This document shows, piece by piece, positions 1 to 8,733 of a stretch of DNA of 64,000 bases (its first letter is position 1; the number at the start of each line of letters is the position of its first letter). Origin of the DNA: Pseudomonas sp. P8_241 (lineage in GTDB: Bacteria; Pseudomonadota; Gammaproteobacteria; Pseudomonadales; Pseudomonadaceae); contig NZ_CP125377.1 of assembly GCF_034008315.1 (NCBI RefSeq), forward strand, positions 4,834,501 to 4,898,500, in the 5' to 3' direction. A model generated the notes under the pieces. The model made no database searches and had not been told where the DNA came from. It saw only the letters and a list, made by a program, of their open reading frames with translations. The translations under genes were made by a program, and so were the position numbers.

Positions 1-1422
1 GTCGCTGGTGTTGGCGCCCCTGATGATTTCCACCAACGGCATTTTTTCCACGGGGCTGAAGAAATGCAGGCCGATGAACTTGCTTTGGTCCGGTACTGCG
101 GTAGCGAGGCCACTGATCGGAAGGGTCGAGGTATTGGAGGCGATCACGGCATCCGCGCCGACGACTTTTTGTGCCGCCAACGAGACCTTGGCCTTGAGGT
201 CACGGTCCTCGAACACGGCTTCGATGACCAGATCGCAGCCACTCAAGTCAGCATCGATATCGCTGGGCCGGATACGGGCCAACACCGCTTCGCGCTGCTC
301 GGCGGTCATTTGTCCGCGCGCGACCTTCTTGTCCAGCAACGCCGCCGAATGTGCCTTGCCCTTCTCGGCGGCGGCCAGGTTGATGTCTTTGAGCACCACT
401 TCGATACCGGCCCAAGCACTGACAAACGCGATACCGGCACCCATCATTCCGGCGCCGAGCACGCCGACTTTACGGGTGACATAAGGGGCATAGCCCTGGG
501 GCCGCGAACCGCCCGCGTTGATCTCGTTGAGCTGGAACCAAAAGGTGCCAATGAGGTTTTTCGACACCTGCCCGGTAGTCAACTCGGTGAAGTAACGGGT
601 TTCGATCAAATGTGCGGTGTCAAAATCCACCTGGGCGCCCTCGACCGCCGCGCAGAGAATCTTTTCCGGAGCCGGCATCGTGCCCTGGGTTTTGCTGCGC
701 AAGATTGACGGCGCAATCGCCAGCATCTGCGCAACTTTCGGGTTCGATGGCGTGCCGCCTGGAATTTGATAACCTTTTACATCCCAGCGTTGCACGACTG
801 CTCGATTGGCGAAAATCCAGGCCCGCGATTTGGCCAGCAGTTCAGCGCCATCTGCCGCGAGCTCATCTATCAATCCCTCCTGTAATGCTTGCTGTGGCCG
901 CACTTTCTTGCCTTCGAGCAAATACGGCAGCGCTTTTTCCAGGCCCAGCATGCGCACCATGCGCACCACCCCGCCGCCACCCGGCAACAGACCAAGGGTC
1001 ACCTCCGGCAGACCAAGCTGCACCGACGGATTGTCCAGTGCGACCCGGTGATGACAGGCGAGGCAGATTTCCCAGCCGCCGCCGAGTGCCGCACCGTTGA
1101 TGGCCGCGACCACCGGTTTGTCAAGAGTTTCCAGGGTGCGCAACTGGCGTTTGAGGGACAGCACCATGTCGTAAAAGGCTTTGGCTTCGGGTTTGCCGAC
1201 CTTGATCAGCTCGTTGAGGTCGCCGCCAGCAAAGAAGGTTTTCTTGGCCGAAGTGATGATCACGCCCGCGATACTGTCTTTGTCGGCCACCAGCCGGGCG
1301 ACACAGTCAGCCATGGCCTCGCGGTATACCGCATTCATGGTATTGGCGCTCTGGCCCGGCATGTCGATGGTCAGAAGGACAATCCCGTCCTGTGCCTTTT
1401 CGTAACGAATGGCGTGGGTCAT
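1..1422 (-). CDS. FadB/FadJ-type multifunctional 3-hydroxyacyl-CoA dehydrogenase/enoyl-CoA hydratase (C-terminus outside window)
   Basis: The first 474 codons of a roughly 700-residue beta-oxidation protein; the gene runs off the left edge. The N-terminal crotonase domain (about residues 1-200) shows the oxyanion segment FFAGGDLNEL and the glutamate motif GLPEVTLGLLPGGGG. From about residue 315 a Rossmann fold begins with GVLGAGMMGAGIA, followed by SNTSTLPI and the catalytic-histidine motif GLHFFSPVEKMP close to the cut. It should hydrate enoyl-CoA and oxidise 3-hydroxyacyl-CoA in the cytoplasm. It follows the thiolase by 25 bp on the same strand, so the two probably form an alpha/beta fatty-acid oxidation operon. 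The start is the ATG at 1420-1422. Family is clear; chain-length specificity and the choice between FadB and FadJ are not. Confidence 0.9.
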   Translation of the reverse strand, partial: MTHAIRYEKAQDGIVLLTIDMPGQSANTMNAVYREAMADCVARLVADKDSIAGVIITSAKKTFFAGGDLNELIKVGKPEAKAFYDMVLSLKRQLRTLETLDKPVVAAINGAALGGGWEICLACHHRVALDNPSVQLGLPEVTLGLLPGGGGVVRMVRMLGLEKALPYLLEGKKVRPQQALQEGLIDELAADGAELLAKSRAWIFANRAVVQRWDVKGYQIPGGTPSNPKVAQMLAIAPSILRSKTQGTMPAPEKILCAAVEGAQVDFDTAHLIETRYFTELTTGQVSKNLIGTFWFQLNEINAGGSRPQGYAPYVTRKVGVLGAGMMGAGIAFVSAWAGIEVVLKDINLAAAEKGKAHSAALLDKKVARGQMTAEQREAVLARIRPSDIDADLSGCDLVIEAVFEDRDLKAKVSLAAQKVVGADAVIASNTSTLPISGLATAVPDQSKFIGLHFFSPVEKMPLVEIIRGANTSD

Positions 1423-1447
1423 GTAGGCGTTTCCTTGAATTCGGGGC

Positions 1448-2653
1448 TCAGAGGCGTTCGATGATGGTGGCAATGCCCATGCCGCCGCCGACACACAGGG
1501 TCGCGAGGCCGTAGCGCAGGCGTCGGGCTTCCAGTTCATCGAGCAACGTGCCGAGGATGGCGCAACCGGTGGCGCCCAGCGGGTGGCCCATGGCGATGGA
1601 ACCGCCGTTGACATTGACCTTGTCCGGGTCGACAGCCATGTCCTTGATGAACTTGAGCACCACGCAAGCGAACGCTTCGTTGACTTCGAACAGGTCGATG
1701 TCTTCGACCCGCAATCCGGCCTTGGCCAGTGCCTTGCGGGTGGCCGGTGCAGGGCCTGTGAGCATGATGGTCGGATCGGTGCTGGTGACAGCCGTAGCGA
1801 CGATCCGCGCCCGTGGCTGCAGGCCCAGCGCCCGCCCCTTGGCCTCGGAGCCGATCAGCATCAAAGCCGCGCCGTCAACGATCCCGGAACTGTTGCCAGG
1901 GGTGTGAACGTGGTTGATTCGCTCGACATGGCTGTAGACCCGCAGCGCGGTGGCATCGAAGCCCAACTGCCCCATCATTTCGAAACTTGGCTTAAGTTTG
2001 CCCAGGCCTTCAAGCGTCGATTCTGCGCGGATGAACTCGTCATGATCGAGCAGGATGATGCCGTTCTGGTCCTGTACCGGCACCAGTGATTTTTTGAACG
2101 AACCATCGGCGCGTGCCCGCGCAGCCTTTTGCTGGGAATGCAGGGCGTAGGCATCGACGTCATGACGACTGAAGCCTTCCAGGGTGGCTATCAGGTCGGC
2201 ACCCACGCCCTGAGGAGTGAATTGGCTGTGCAGGTTGGTGGCCGGGTCCAACGCCCACGCCCCGCCATCACTGCCCATCGGCACCCGCGACATGGATTCG
2301 ATGCCACCGACCACCACCAGATCTTCGAAGCCGGAACGCACCTTCATCGCCCCGAGGTTCACCGCTTCCAGCCCCGACGCGCAGAAGCGGTTGATTTGCA
2401 CACCCGACACGCTGACGTCCCAATCAGCCACCTGGGCCGCGGTCTTGGCGATATCGCAGCCCTGATCGCCGATCGGTGTCACGCAGCCAAGCACCACGTC
2501 ATCGACCTGGCGGGTATCGAGATCGGTCCGTTGTTGCAGGGCGGTGAGTAAACCGGCGACCAGGTCCACCGGTTTGACGCTGTGCAAGGCGCCATCGGCT
2601 TTGCCTTTGCCACGGGGCGTGCGTAACGCATCGAAAATCAAAGCTTGGGTCAT
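1448..2653 (-). CDS. Acetyl-CoA C-acyltransferase (thiolase), FadA/FadI-like
   Basis: A 401-residue thiolase, the usual length. The acylated cysteine is C91 in the motif NRFCASG; the histidine motif [14 protein letters not shown] and the second cysteine motif CVGGGMGIA lie near the C-terminus, so all catalytic residues are present. It carries out the last, thiolytic step of beta-oxidation and is the first gene of an operon with the hydratase/dehydrogenase 25 bp downstream. The chromosomal pair resembles the second fad operon of P. aeruginosa (recalled as PA1736/PA1737). Substrate range cannot be read from sequence. Confidence 0.92.
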   Translation of the reverse strand: MTQALIFDALRTPRGKGKADGALHSVKPVDLVAGLLTALQQRTDLDTRQVDDVVLGCVTPIGDQGCDIAKTAAQVADWDVSVSGVQINRFCASGLEAVNLGAMKVRSGFEDLVVVGGIESMSRVPMGSDGGAWALDPATNLHSQFTPQGVGADLIATLEGFSRHDVDAYALHSQQKAARARADGSFKKSLVPVQDQNGIILLDHDEFIRAESTLEGLGKLKPSFEMMGQLGFDATALRVYSHVERINHVHTPGNSSGIVDGAALMLIGSEAKGRALGLQPRARIVATAVTSTDPTIMLTGPAPATRKALAKAGLRVEDIDLFEVNEAFACVVLKFIKDMAVDPDKVNVNGGSIAMGHPLGATGCAILGTLLDELEARRLRYGLATLCVGGGMGIATIIERL

Positions 2654-3050
2654 GACGTCCTCGAACCGCAGTGCAGGTGGGCAAATTCAGAATGTTCACT
2701 CTTGGCCTGCGCCGAATTTGATTCAATGACCGCAACGCTCGCAGATGTTGACGCTCACGCTCAGACGGACGGTAGTCGTCTATCGGATTAACCGTTTCAG
2801 GACACGAAGCTGTCTAGCAAACGGCTGGCAAAGAAGCTGGCAATAAGCCTCATGCCTTTTTAAAAGCAAATTAGTTGAAGACCATATGAAATGGATCTAA
2901 GCCAAGCGCACCGCGGGCTCTAAGGTGAAGAGGTACGAAGTTGTCGTCGGGTTTTGCCGAGGCGCTCGTTCGTTACAGGAAGTGCAGTGTCCTGCCACCA
3001 TGGAGCAATGCGGGCAGGCATCAGGAAATAACAATAAAGGCGGTCAAGCC
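2654..3050. other. 397-bp divergent intergenic region
   Basis: Gap between the leftward thiolase operon and the rightward 31-residue peptide. It must hold promoters in both directions. I see no convincing protein, no REP element and no recognisable operator. A GTG-started frame from 2925 runs into the small peptide but lacks a ribosome-binding site. Confidence 0.5.
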
Positions 3051-3146
3051 ATGTTCAAACAATCAAAAGTACGTCAAGCCGGTCTCATCCTTTTCGCCAC
3101 TACGTTGTTGTTGATTCTGCCGAACCTGACCAAGGTGATCGGCTAG
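3051..3146 (+). CDS. 31-residue single-span membrane peptide
   Basis: A very short gene with a good ribosome-binding site (AAAGGCGG, seven bases before the ATG). The product has a basic N-terminus (MFKQSKVRQ) followed by one hydrophobic helix (about residues 11-27, rich in L, I, T and F) and ends in KVIG. This is the layout of a small inner-membrane protein with its N-terminus inside by the positive-inside rule. It lies about 100 bp before the cytochrome gene on the same strand. A longer reading from a GTG at 2925 exists, but the internal ATG has the Shine-Dalgarno. No function is known to me; it could be an accessory subunit of a membrane complex. Confidence 0.55.
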   Translation: MFKQSKVRQAGLILFATTLLLILPNLTKVIG

Positions 3147-3252
3147 TCGCTCGTAAAAGCGCCACGGTTTTTTATATCGCCGAGATAAAAATGTGACTGG
3201 CTCCCTACCCGGGCCAGCATGGCTGTGCCAACCTTTGTGGCACTTGCACGAC

Positions 3253-4074
3253 ATGGACGGCGATCAATTGAAAATGCTCATTGCGTTGGGGGCCTTGCTG
3301 GTCGGGGCGCCCCTGTATGCCGCACAGCTGAACCTGGAGCTGGGCGCGAACAGTCGCACCTGGCAGACGGAGGAGTTGCTTAAGCACCCGCAAGTCCAGA
3401 CCATCAACATCAGCAACGACGTTTCCTACAAGCGCGACATGAGCTATCGCGCCGTGCCCGTGACTGCGTTGCTGACTGACATCAAGCCTGAGGACCATCT
3501 ACAAGCAGTGGCCCTGGACGGTTTTGCCGCCGAGATGGCCGCAGCACCTTTGCTCAGTTCGCAGGGTGCCCAGGCCTGGCTGGCAATTGAAGACCCGGCC
3601 AAACCGTGGCCGCCACTGGCCGAAGGCAAGCACAGCGCCGGGCCTTTCTATCTGGTCTGGACCAATCCGCAGGCCGGCAATATCAGCCCGGAGCAGTGGC
3701 CTTTCGAAGTCGCCAGCATCAAGCGCATGGCCCCGGTGGCGGAGCGTTTCCCTGCCCTGCTGCCTGATCCAGCGCTGAAGCCTGACGATCCGGTGAACAA
3801 GGGTTTTGCGTTGTTTCAGAAAAACTGCCTGGCGTGCCATCGACTCAATGGTGCCGGGGACGCGCAGTTCGGGCCCGACTTGAATATTCCGTACAACCCG
3901 ACCGAATATTTCGGTGCGGACTTCCTCAAGCACTACATTCGCGATCCGCAGAGTTTGCGTCAGTGGCCGCAGGCGAAGATGCCGGGGTTTTCGGCGCAGG
4001 TGCTACCGGATGATGACCTGGGGATGTTGGTGGGGTATCTGAAGCATATGGCGGGGCGCAAGATTAAACCCTGA
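3253..4074 (+). CDS. Periplasmic c-type cytochrome with N-terminal molybdopterin-oxidoreductase-like domain
   Basis: A 273-residue exported protein. Residues 1-24 form a signal peptide ending at LYAA. Residues about 25-160 resemble the sulfite-oxidase/YedY-type fold (phrase YRAVPVTALL) but contain no cysteine, so the usual molybdenum ligand is missing. The C-terminal class I cytochrome domain has one haem site, CLACH (C192-H196), and a likely axial methionine M243 in KMPGF. The likely role is periplasmic electron transfer. The start is uncertain between ATGs at 3253 and 3274; both give a signal peptide, and an in-frame GTG at 3193 is less likely. Confidence 0.75.
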   Translation: MDGDQLKMLIALGALLVGAPLYAAQLNLELGANSRTWQTEELLKHPQVQTINISNDVSYKRDMSYRAVPVTALLTDIKPEDHLQAVALDGFAAEMAAAPLLSSQGAQAWLAIEDPAKPWPPLAEGKHSAGPFYLVWTNPQAGNISPEQWPFEVASIKRMAPVAERFPALLPDPALKPDDPVNKGFALFQKNCLACHRLNGAGDAQFGPDLNIPYNPTEYFGADFLKHYIRDPQSLRQWPQAKMPGFSAQVLPDDDLGMLVGYLKHMAGRKIKP

Positions 4075-4087
4075 CGCGCAATTCCCG

Positions 4088-4164
4088 GTAGGAGCTGCCG
4101 CAGGCTGCGATCTTTTAATCTTTGATACCAAAATCAAAAGATCGCAGCCTGCGGCAGCTCCTAC
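4088..4164. repeat. REPIN-type inverted repeat
   Basis: Two nearly perfect arms, GTAGGAGCTGCCGCAGGCTG and its complement CAGCCTGCGGCAGCTCCTAC, separated by an A/T-rich centre containing GATC and CAAAAG. Closely related copies occur at 10743, 25853 and 44614. The hairpin lies between convergent genes and could also end transcription. Confidence 0.85.
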
Positions 4165-4181
4165 AAGGGTGATCCATCAAA

Positions 4182-4991
4182 TTATTGTTGTTGCACGCAA
4201 ATCACCGGCACAGGCGTCGGTGACACCAGCACCTTGGCGTGCATCTGCTCGCAACCGCCGCCACGGCGCATGCCACGAACCGGGCAGGCATCCAGGTAAT
4301 CCAGACCTACCGCAAGTTTCAGATGACGCTCGGGACGGGCCAGTTCATTGGTCACATCAAAGCTGTACCAGGCGTCATCCAGCCAGGCTTCAGCCCACGC
4401 GTGGCTAGCCAGGTGTTCGCAATTCTCACTGTACAAATACCCCGACACATAACGCGCCGGAATGCCCAGGCTGCGGGTACAGGCAAGAAACGCATGGGTA
4501 TGGTCCTGGCACACGCCGGAACGTCCGGCAAAGGCCTGGGCCGCGCTGGTGTCGACCTCGGTCGAACCCGGCGTATAGGTCATGTGCTGATTGAGCCCAT
4601 GCATCAGGTCGATCAACGCCGTGCGATCGCGGCGTAGCTTGCACTCTTTCTCGGCGAATGCACGCAAGGCGGCGTCGGCTTCGGTCAACCGGGTGAAGCG
4701 CAAGAACGGCAATGCCGACTGGCTCTCGTGCTCGGCCTCACTGAGTTCATCGATATCAACCTGGCCCCGGGCCCCGATGATGATTGCCTCGTGGGGTTCA
4801 TCCATGGTCAACACGTGCAGAATGTTGCCGAAAGGATCGAGCTGCGCGCGCACCGGTCTGGGCAAGTCTAACTGCCAGCTGAGCACGTGCTGACGCTCGC
4901 TGTCGTGGGGTGTCAGCCGCAGGTACTGGATGCTCGCCCGAACCTGATCTTCGTAGTGATAGGTGGTCTCGTGGCTTATGGAAAGTCTCAT
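4182..4991 (-). CDS. Transglutaminase-like cysteine peptidase family protein
   Basis: A 269-residue protein with an N-terminal beta-rich segment (about 1-90, beginning MRLSISHETTYHYED) and a transglutaminase core. The Cys-His-Asp triad is visible as C161 in RSGVCQDH, H197 in SHAWAEAW and D212 in SFDVTNE. Such proteins act as peptidases or amide-bond-forming enzymes; the substrate is unknown. Its start overlaps the stop of the alpha-E gene by four bases, with GGAGG just ahead of the ATG, so the two are translationally coupled. It is the last gene of the ATP-grasp/alpha-E/transglutaminase operon. Confidence 0.88.
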   Translation of the reverse strand: MRLSISHETTYHYEDQVRASIQYLRLTPHDSERQHVLSWQLDLPRPVRAQLDPFGNILHVLTMDEPHEAIIIGARGQVDIDELSEAEHESQSALPFLRFTRLTEADAALRAFAEKECKLRRDRTALIDLMHGLNQHMTYTPGSTEVDTSAAQAFAGRSGVCQDHTHAFLACTRSLGIPARYVSGYLYSENCEHLASHAWAEAWLDDAWYSFDVTNELARPERHLKLAVGLDYLDACPVRGMRRGGGCEQMHAKVLVSPTPVPVICVQQQ

Positions 4992-5938
4992 GCAGCCTCC
5001 AGATAGGAACTGTGAATGGCATTGCCCAACTGGCGCACCAGCGGGATGAACTCGGTCAGCCAGGCGTGCAGGCCTTCGTCGAGAATTTCATTGATGCCGG
5101 TGTAGCGCAGGCGCGCGTCCATTTCCGCCGCCAGTCGTTGCGCGGGACGTCCATTGGCCCCCGGCAACTGGGCGAGGATCTGGTCGATTTCTTCCGTGCA
5201 GGCTCGCAGGGATCTCGGCACATCGGCCCGCAGCAACAACAATTCGGCGACATGCCGGGCACCCGGCGCGTCTCGGTAGATTTCGGTGTACGCCTCGAAT
5301 GACGACAAGGCCCGCAACAACGCACTCCACTGGTAATAGGCGTGAGCCGTGCTGTCGCTGACCGCTTCCGCCTGATCACCCGCCATTTCGTAACGGGCAT
5401 CGAGCAGGCGCAGGGTGTTGTCGGCCCTTTCGATAAACGTCCCCAGCCGAATGAAACGGAACGCGTCGTTACGCATGATGGTGCCGTAGGACGCACCTCG
5501 GAACAGGTGAGAACGCTCCTTGATCCACTCGCAGAAACGGCTCATGCCGTAGCGGCTGAGCCCTTGTTGGGCGATGCCGCGAATCTCCAGCCAGGTCGCG
5601 TTGATGTTTTCCCACATGTCGGCGGTGATTCGCCCACGTACCGCATGGGCACTGGCTCGCGCCGCACCGAGGCAGCTGTAGATACTCGCCGGGTTGGCCG
5701 CATCCAGGGCGAAGAAATGCAGCAACCGTTCGGCATGCAATTCGCCGTGGCGTTCGAGGTAATCATCCAGGGTGCCGGTAATCAACAACGGCATCGCCAA
5801 TTCATGTAGACCGTTGCCACGGCCATCCTGTGGCATCAGCGACAGCGAATAACTGATGTCGAGCATCCGGGCGAGGTTTTCCGCCCGCTCCAGGTAACGC
5901 GACATCCAATACAAATCCGAGGCAGTTCTACTTAACAT
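4988..5938 (-). CDS. Alpha-E domain-containing protein
   Basis: A 316-residue helical protein of the alpha-E family, recognisable by the opening LSRTASDLYWMSRYLERAEN and the mid-protein segment ENINATWLEIRG. No enzyme chemistry has been shown for the family to my knowledge. It is almost always found with circularly permuted ATP-grasp and transglutaminase-like genes and is thought to help a peptide-ligase pathway. It starts 12 bp after the ATP-grasp gene, with GGAAG as ribosome-binding site, and overlaps the following gene by four bases. Confidence 0.9.
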   Translation of the reverse strand: MLSRTASDLYWMSRYLERAENLARMLDISYSLSLMPQDGRGNGLHELAMPLLITGTLDDYLERHGELHAERLLHFFALDAANPASIYSCLGAARASAHAVRGRITADMWENINATWLEIRGIAQQGLSRYGMSRFCEWIKERSHLFRGASYGTIMRNDAFRFIRLGTFIERADNTLRLLDARYEMAGDQAEAVSDSTAHAYYQWSALLRALSSFEAYTEIYRDAPGARHVAELLLLRADVPRSLRACTEEIDQILAQLPGANGRPAQRLAAEMDARLRYTGINEILDEGLHAWLTEFIPLVRQLGNAIHSSYLEAA

Positions 5939-5950
5939 GTCAGGCTTCCT

Positions 5951-7360
5951 TCATTCCTCGACCACCCAGGTGTCCTTGGTTCCGCCGCCCTGAGAGGAGT
6001 TCACCACCAGAGAGCCTTCACGCAGGGCGACGCGGGTCAATCCACCGGGCACGACCCGGGTTTCACGGCCAGACAAAACAAACGGTCGCAGGTCGATATG
6101 GCGCGGCGCGATGCCGTTTTCGACGAACGTCGGGCAGGTCGACAGCGACAGCGTGGGTTGCGCGATGTAGGCATGGGGCTTGGCAATGATGCGCGCACGG
6201 AACGCTTCGATTTCCGCCGCCGTCGCCGCCGGCCCCACCAGCATTCCGTAACCGCCGGAGCCTTGGGTTTCCTTGACCACCAGTTCTGGCAGATTGGCCA
6301 GCACATGGGAAAGTTCAGACGGATTGCGACACTGCCACGTGGGAACGTTCTTCAGGATCGGCTCCTCGTCCAGATAGAAACGGATCATGTCAGTCACGAA
6401 TGGATACACCGACTTGTCGTCCGCCACACCGGTGCCAATGGCGTTGGCCAAGACAACATTGCCGGAACGGTACGACGACAGCAGTCCCGGCACGCCGAGC
6501 ATCGAGTCGGGGTTGAACGCCAACGGATCGAGGAACGCGTCGTCGAGGCGACGGTAGATGACGTCGACGGCTTTGGGCCCATCGGTGGTGCGCATGTAGA
6601 CCTTGTCGTCCCGAACGAACAGATCCGCGCCTTCCACCAATTCCACGCCCATTTCCCGCGCCAGAAACGCGTGCTCGAAGAATGCGCTGTTGAAGCGCCC
6701 CGGCGTCAGCACCACCACGCTCGGGTTGTCGATCGGACTCGAGCTCTTCAGGGTGTCGAGCAACAGATTCGGGTAGTGGTCGATGGGGGCGATGCGTTGC
6801 GCCGCGAACAGCTCGGGGAACAGACGCATCATCATCTTGCGGTCTTCGAGCATGTAGCTGACGCCGCTGGGCGTGCGCAAATTGTCTTCGAGCACGTAAT
6901 ACGTCCCGTCGCCATCGCGCACCAGATCGACACCGGAAATATGCGAGTAAATATCGCGGTGCAGGTCCAAGCCCTGCATCGCCAACTGATATTGCTCGTT
7001 GGCCAACACCTGCTCGGCCGGAATGATGCCGGCCTTGATGATGCGTTGCTCGTGGTAGAGGTCGGCGAGGAACATGTTCAACGCCTTGACCCGCTGAATG
7101 CAGCCGCGCTCGACGACCCGCCATTCGCTGGCAGGAATGCTGCGTGGGATGGTATCGAAGGGAATCAGGCGCTCTGTCCCCTGCTCGTCCCCGTAGAGCG
7201 TGAAAGTAATCCCGGCGCGATGAAACAACAGATCGGCCTCGCGTCGCCGTTGTGCCAAAAGCTCGTCAGGCGTTTCGGCCAGCCAACGGGCAAACTCCCG
7301 ATAATGCGGGCGAACCTGGCCGCCGGCATCGTACATCTCATCAAAATAGGTGCGGATCAT
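5951..7360 (-). CDS. Circularly permuted type 2 ATP-grasp protein
   Basis: A 469-residue protein of the circularly permuted ATP-grasp family, recognisable from MIRTYFDEMYD at the start, the central YVLEDNLRTPSGVSYM and the C-terminal VKETQGSGGYGM. Members are predicted amide-bond-forming ligases that use ATP and join amino acids or peptides. The start at 7360 is preferred because AAGGAGTACGGC precedes it; the frame remains open to 7450 but lacks such a site. It is the first gene of the operon with alpha-E and transglutaminase-like proteins. The product of this pathway is not known. Confidence 0.92.
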   Translation of the reverse strand: MIRTYFDEMYDAGGQVRPHYREFARWLAETPDELLAQRRREADLLFHRAGITFTLYGDEQGTERLIPFDTIPRSIPASEWRVVERGCIQRVKALNMFLADLYHEQRIIKAGIIPAEQVLANEQYQLAMQGLDLHRDIYSHISGVDLVRDGDGTYYVLEDNLRTPSGVSYMLEDRKMMMRLFPELFAAQRIAPIDHYPNLLLDTLKSSSPIDNPSVVVLTPGRFNSAFFEHAFLAREMGVELVEGADLFVRDDKVYMRTTDGPKAVDVIYRRLDDAFLDPLAFNPDSMLGVPGLLSSYRSGNVVLANAIGTGVADDKSVYPFVTDMIRFYLDEEPILKNVPTWQCRNPSELSHVLANLPELVVKETQGSGGYGMLVGPAATAAEIEAFRARIIAKPHAYIAQPTLSLSTCPTFVENGIAPRHIDLRPFVLSGRETRVVPGGLTRVALREGSLVVNSSQGGGTKDTWVVEE

Positions 7361-7548
7361 GCCGTACTCCTTGTCACCCGGACATGCAGGCCTTCGCAAG
7401 GCCCGTGCCATCGGCATAAACGCTTTGATTTCAATCGGTTGGATAATCACAACGCATGCACCGCACCAATCCTGTGCGGTAATTGCCCCAACCCGATCGC
7501 CCCCGCTCCATTACAAGGCGTGATGAACGCCTACGACCAGCATAGCCG

Positions 7549-7631
7549 GTAGGAGCCGGCTTGCTGGCGATGGGGCCTATGAGTCATGTGCTGCACTTCA
7601 AAGACGCCTTTGCTGGCAAGCCAGCTCCTAC
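7549..7631. repeat. REPIN-type inverted repeat (GGAGC...GGCTTGCTGGCGAT class)
   Basis: Arms GTAGGAGCCGGCTTGCTGGC and GCTGGCAAGCCAGCTCCTAC face each other across about 40 bp. The same class recurs at 42415 and, altered, at 49406 and 55040. Confidence 0.85.
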
Positions 7632-7663
7632 GAAAAGCCGGAGAGTCGTAGCCTCATGATCGA

Positions 7664-7702
7664 CGGCAAAAACGAAAACGGCCAACCCGAAGGTCAGCCG
7701 TT
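7664..7702 (-). terminator. Rho-independent terminator of the RraB-like gene
   Basis: Read on the minus strand: AACGGC-TG-ACC-TTCG-GGT-TG-GCCGTT, a stable two-part hairpin with a TTCG loop, followed by TTCGTTTTTG. It lies 27 bp after the stop of the RraB-like gene. Confidence 0.8.
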
Positions 7703-7728
7703 AGTGCTGGTTGTCACTGTTCATAAGC

Positions 7729-8073
7729 TTATGCGAGTCGCCCTCGTACCTCCTGTTTCACACCCCAGCCTTCGATAATGCCCCCCAACGGCTCGACCAC
7801 CGCTTCGAAGCCCTGTTCGAAATCGCCGATGTCGTCGTAGGTGGCATACATGACTTTGCTCAACTCCAGCGCCCAGGCACCGTCGTCGCGCACACTGATT
7901 TGCGCATTCAGGGATTCACCACGATGGAAATGACCTGCCGCCCTGCGTGCCCGCTCCTCATCCGGGAAAATGGCGTAGAACTCGATGGGATGAAACCGCG
8001 AAAAATCAAAACCGCCTTCTTTCATGCGGCGCAACACGCTGCTGCTGATGTCTTCTTGATAGGCTGTGCTCAT
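7729..8073 (-). CDS. RraB-family protein (putative ribonuclease E inhibitor)
   Basis: A 114-residue acidic protein resembling the RraB family, which binds RNase E and limits RNA turnover. Features include FDFSRFHPIEFYAIFPDEE near the N-terminus and the C-terminal GGIIEGWGVKQEV. The start is the ATG at 8071-8073, preceded by GGAGG; upstream in-frame residues are not supported. It is a single gene with its own terminator. The assignment is from overall pattern, so moderate confidence. Confidence 0.7.
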   Translation of the reverse strand: MSTAYQEDISSSVLRRMKEGGFDFSRFHPIEFYAIFPDEERARRAAGHFHRGESLNAQISVRDDGAWALELSKVMYATYDDIGDFEQGFEAVVEPLGGIIEGWGVKQEVRGRLA

Positions 8074-8284
8074 GAAACGTCCTCCGCAAAACGATGGATA
8101 GACTTTCCGTACTCCCTGCGCCCGCAACCGAACAGCGCGAGCGACGGCAACCGATGTGCCGACGGGAAACAAGCATGGAGCTGACAAGACCAGACCTTAG
8201 CGATTCGTTCGCTGATCTCGATTGCAGAGTAGCCCCAAGATAGAGGCGCTGCCAAGGTCTGGATGGGAATGCGACAGGCGTTGT

Positions 8285-8518
8285 TCAGATTGGCGTGATA
8301 CTGCGGATTTCGATGCTGTTCTGGGTTTTCAGGTTTTTCACGCCTGCATCAGCGGTCCGCCCTTCCAGATCATTCAGATCCAGTTCAGCGGCGACAGGAA
8401 GGAAGCGTTCCTTGATGAGTTTGGCGGCCTGCTCGTGAGTCGGGCATTCCTCGTACTCGAAGACTTCGTCGATCGTTTCACCATGATCATCCACGAAAGT
8501 GACTTTCCACTTTTGCAT
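8285..8518 (-). CDS. Conserved small protein of unknown function
   Basis: A 77-residue acidic protein beginning MQKWKVTFVDDHGETID and ending SIEIRSITPI. It has no signal peptide or membrane segment. The sequence looks like a small soluble alpha/beta domain. The start is chosen for the strong GAGGAGG site six bases upstream; an in-frame ATG six codons earlier is possible. It stands alone between the RraB-like gene and speE. I do not recognise a family. Confidence 0.75.
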   Translation of the reverse strand: MQKWKVTFVDDHGETIDEVFEYEECPTHEQAAKLIKERFLPVAAELDLNDLEGRTADAGVKNLKTQNSIEIRSITPI

Positions 8519-8617
8519 TGGTGCCTCCTCGATCAAACCCGCAAATGGGCTTACCTCTATCTCGACCTTGTTAGCTGGCTAATCGTTCCGCCGGATCTGC
8601 ACCCATCGCAGATCTCT

Positions 8618-8714
8618 GTAGGAGCGAGCTGCTCGCGAAAAACTTGAAAACGCCGCGTTAAATCAGACATCCCGCGTCATGGTTCACGTCCATCGCGAGC
8701 AGGCTCGCTCCTAC
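8618..8714. repeat. REPIN-type inverted repeat (GCGAGC...GCTCGC class)
   Basis: Arms GTAGGAGCGAGCTGCTCGCG and ATCGCGAGCAGGCTCGCTCCTAC (written here as two half sites, the second at 8689-8714) lie 3' of speE. The left arm has lost a few bases compared with the copy at 13939. Confidence 0.8.
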
Positions 8715-8733
8715 AGGTCTGCGTTTCAAGGAA

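Larger units (their letters stand above)
7361..7728. other. 368-bp intergenic region with REPIN and terminator
   Basis: Between the 5' end of the ATP-grasp operon and the 3' end of the RraB-like gene, both leftward. It contains the REPIN at 7549-7631 and a terminator for the RraB-like gene at 7664-7702. The remaining 188 bp before the ATP-grasp start should hold its promoter; no operator was recognised. Confidence 0.6.

Noticed and set aside
2925..3146. A 73-codon version of the small membrane peptide starting with GTG
   Set aside because: No Shine-Dalgarno at 2925; the ATG at 3051 has one and gives a clean membrane peptide.
6098..7552. A 484-codon open frame antisense to the ATP-grasp gene
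   Set aside because: Histidine/arginine/valine-rich shadow of a well-supported gene; no start signal.
8656..8680. Sixth PvdS box
   Set aside because: A TAAAT occurs, but CGT is not found at the 16-base distance, and it lies within a REPIN at the end of speE.
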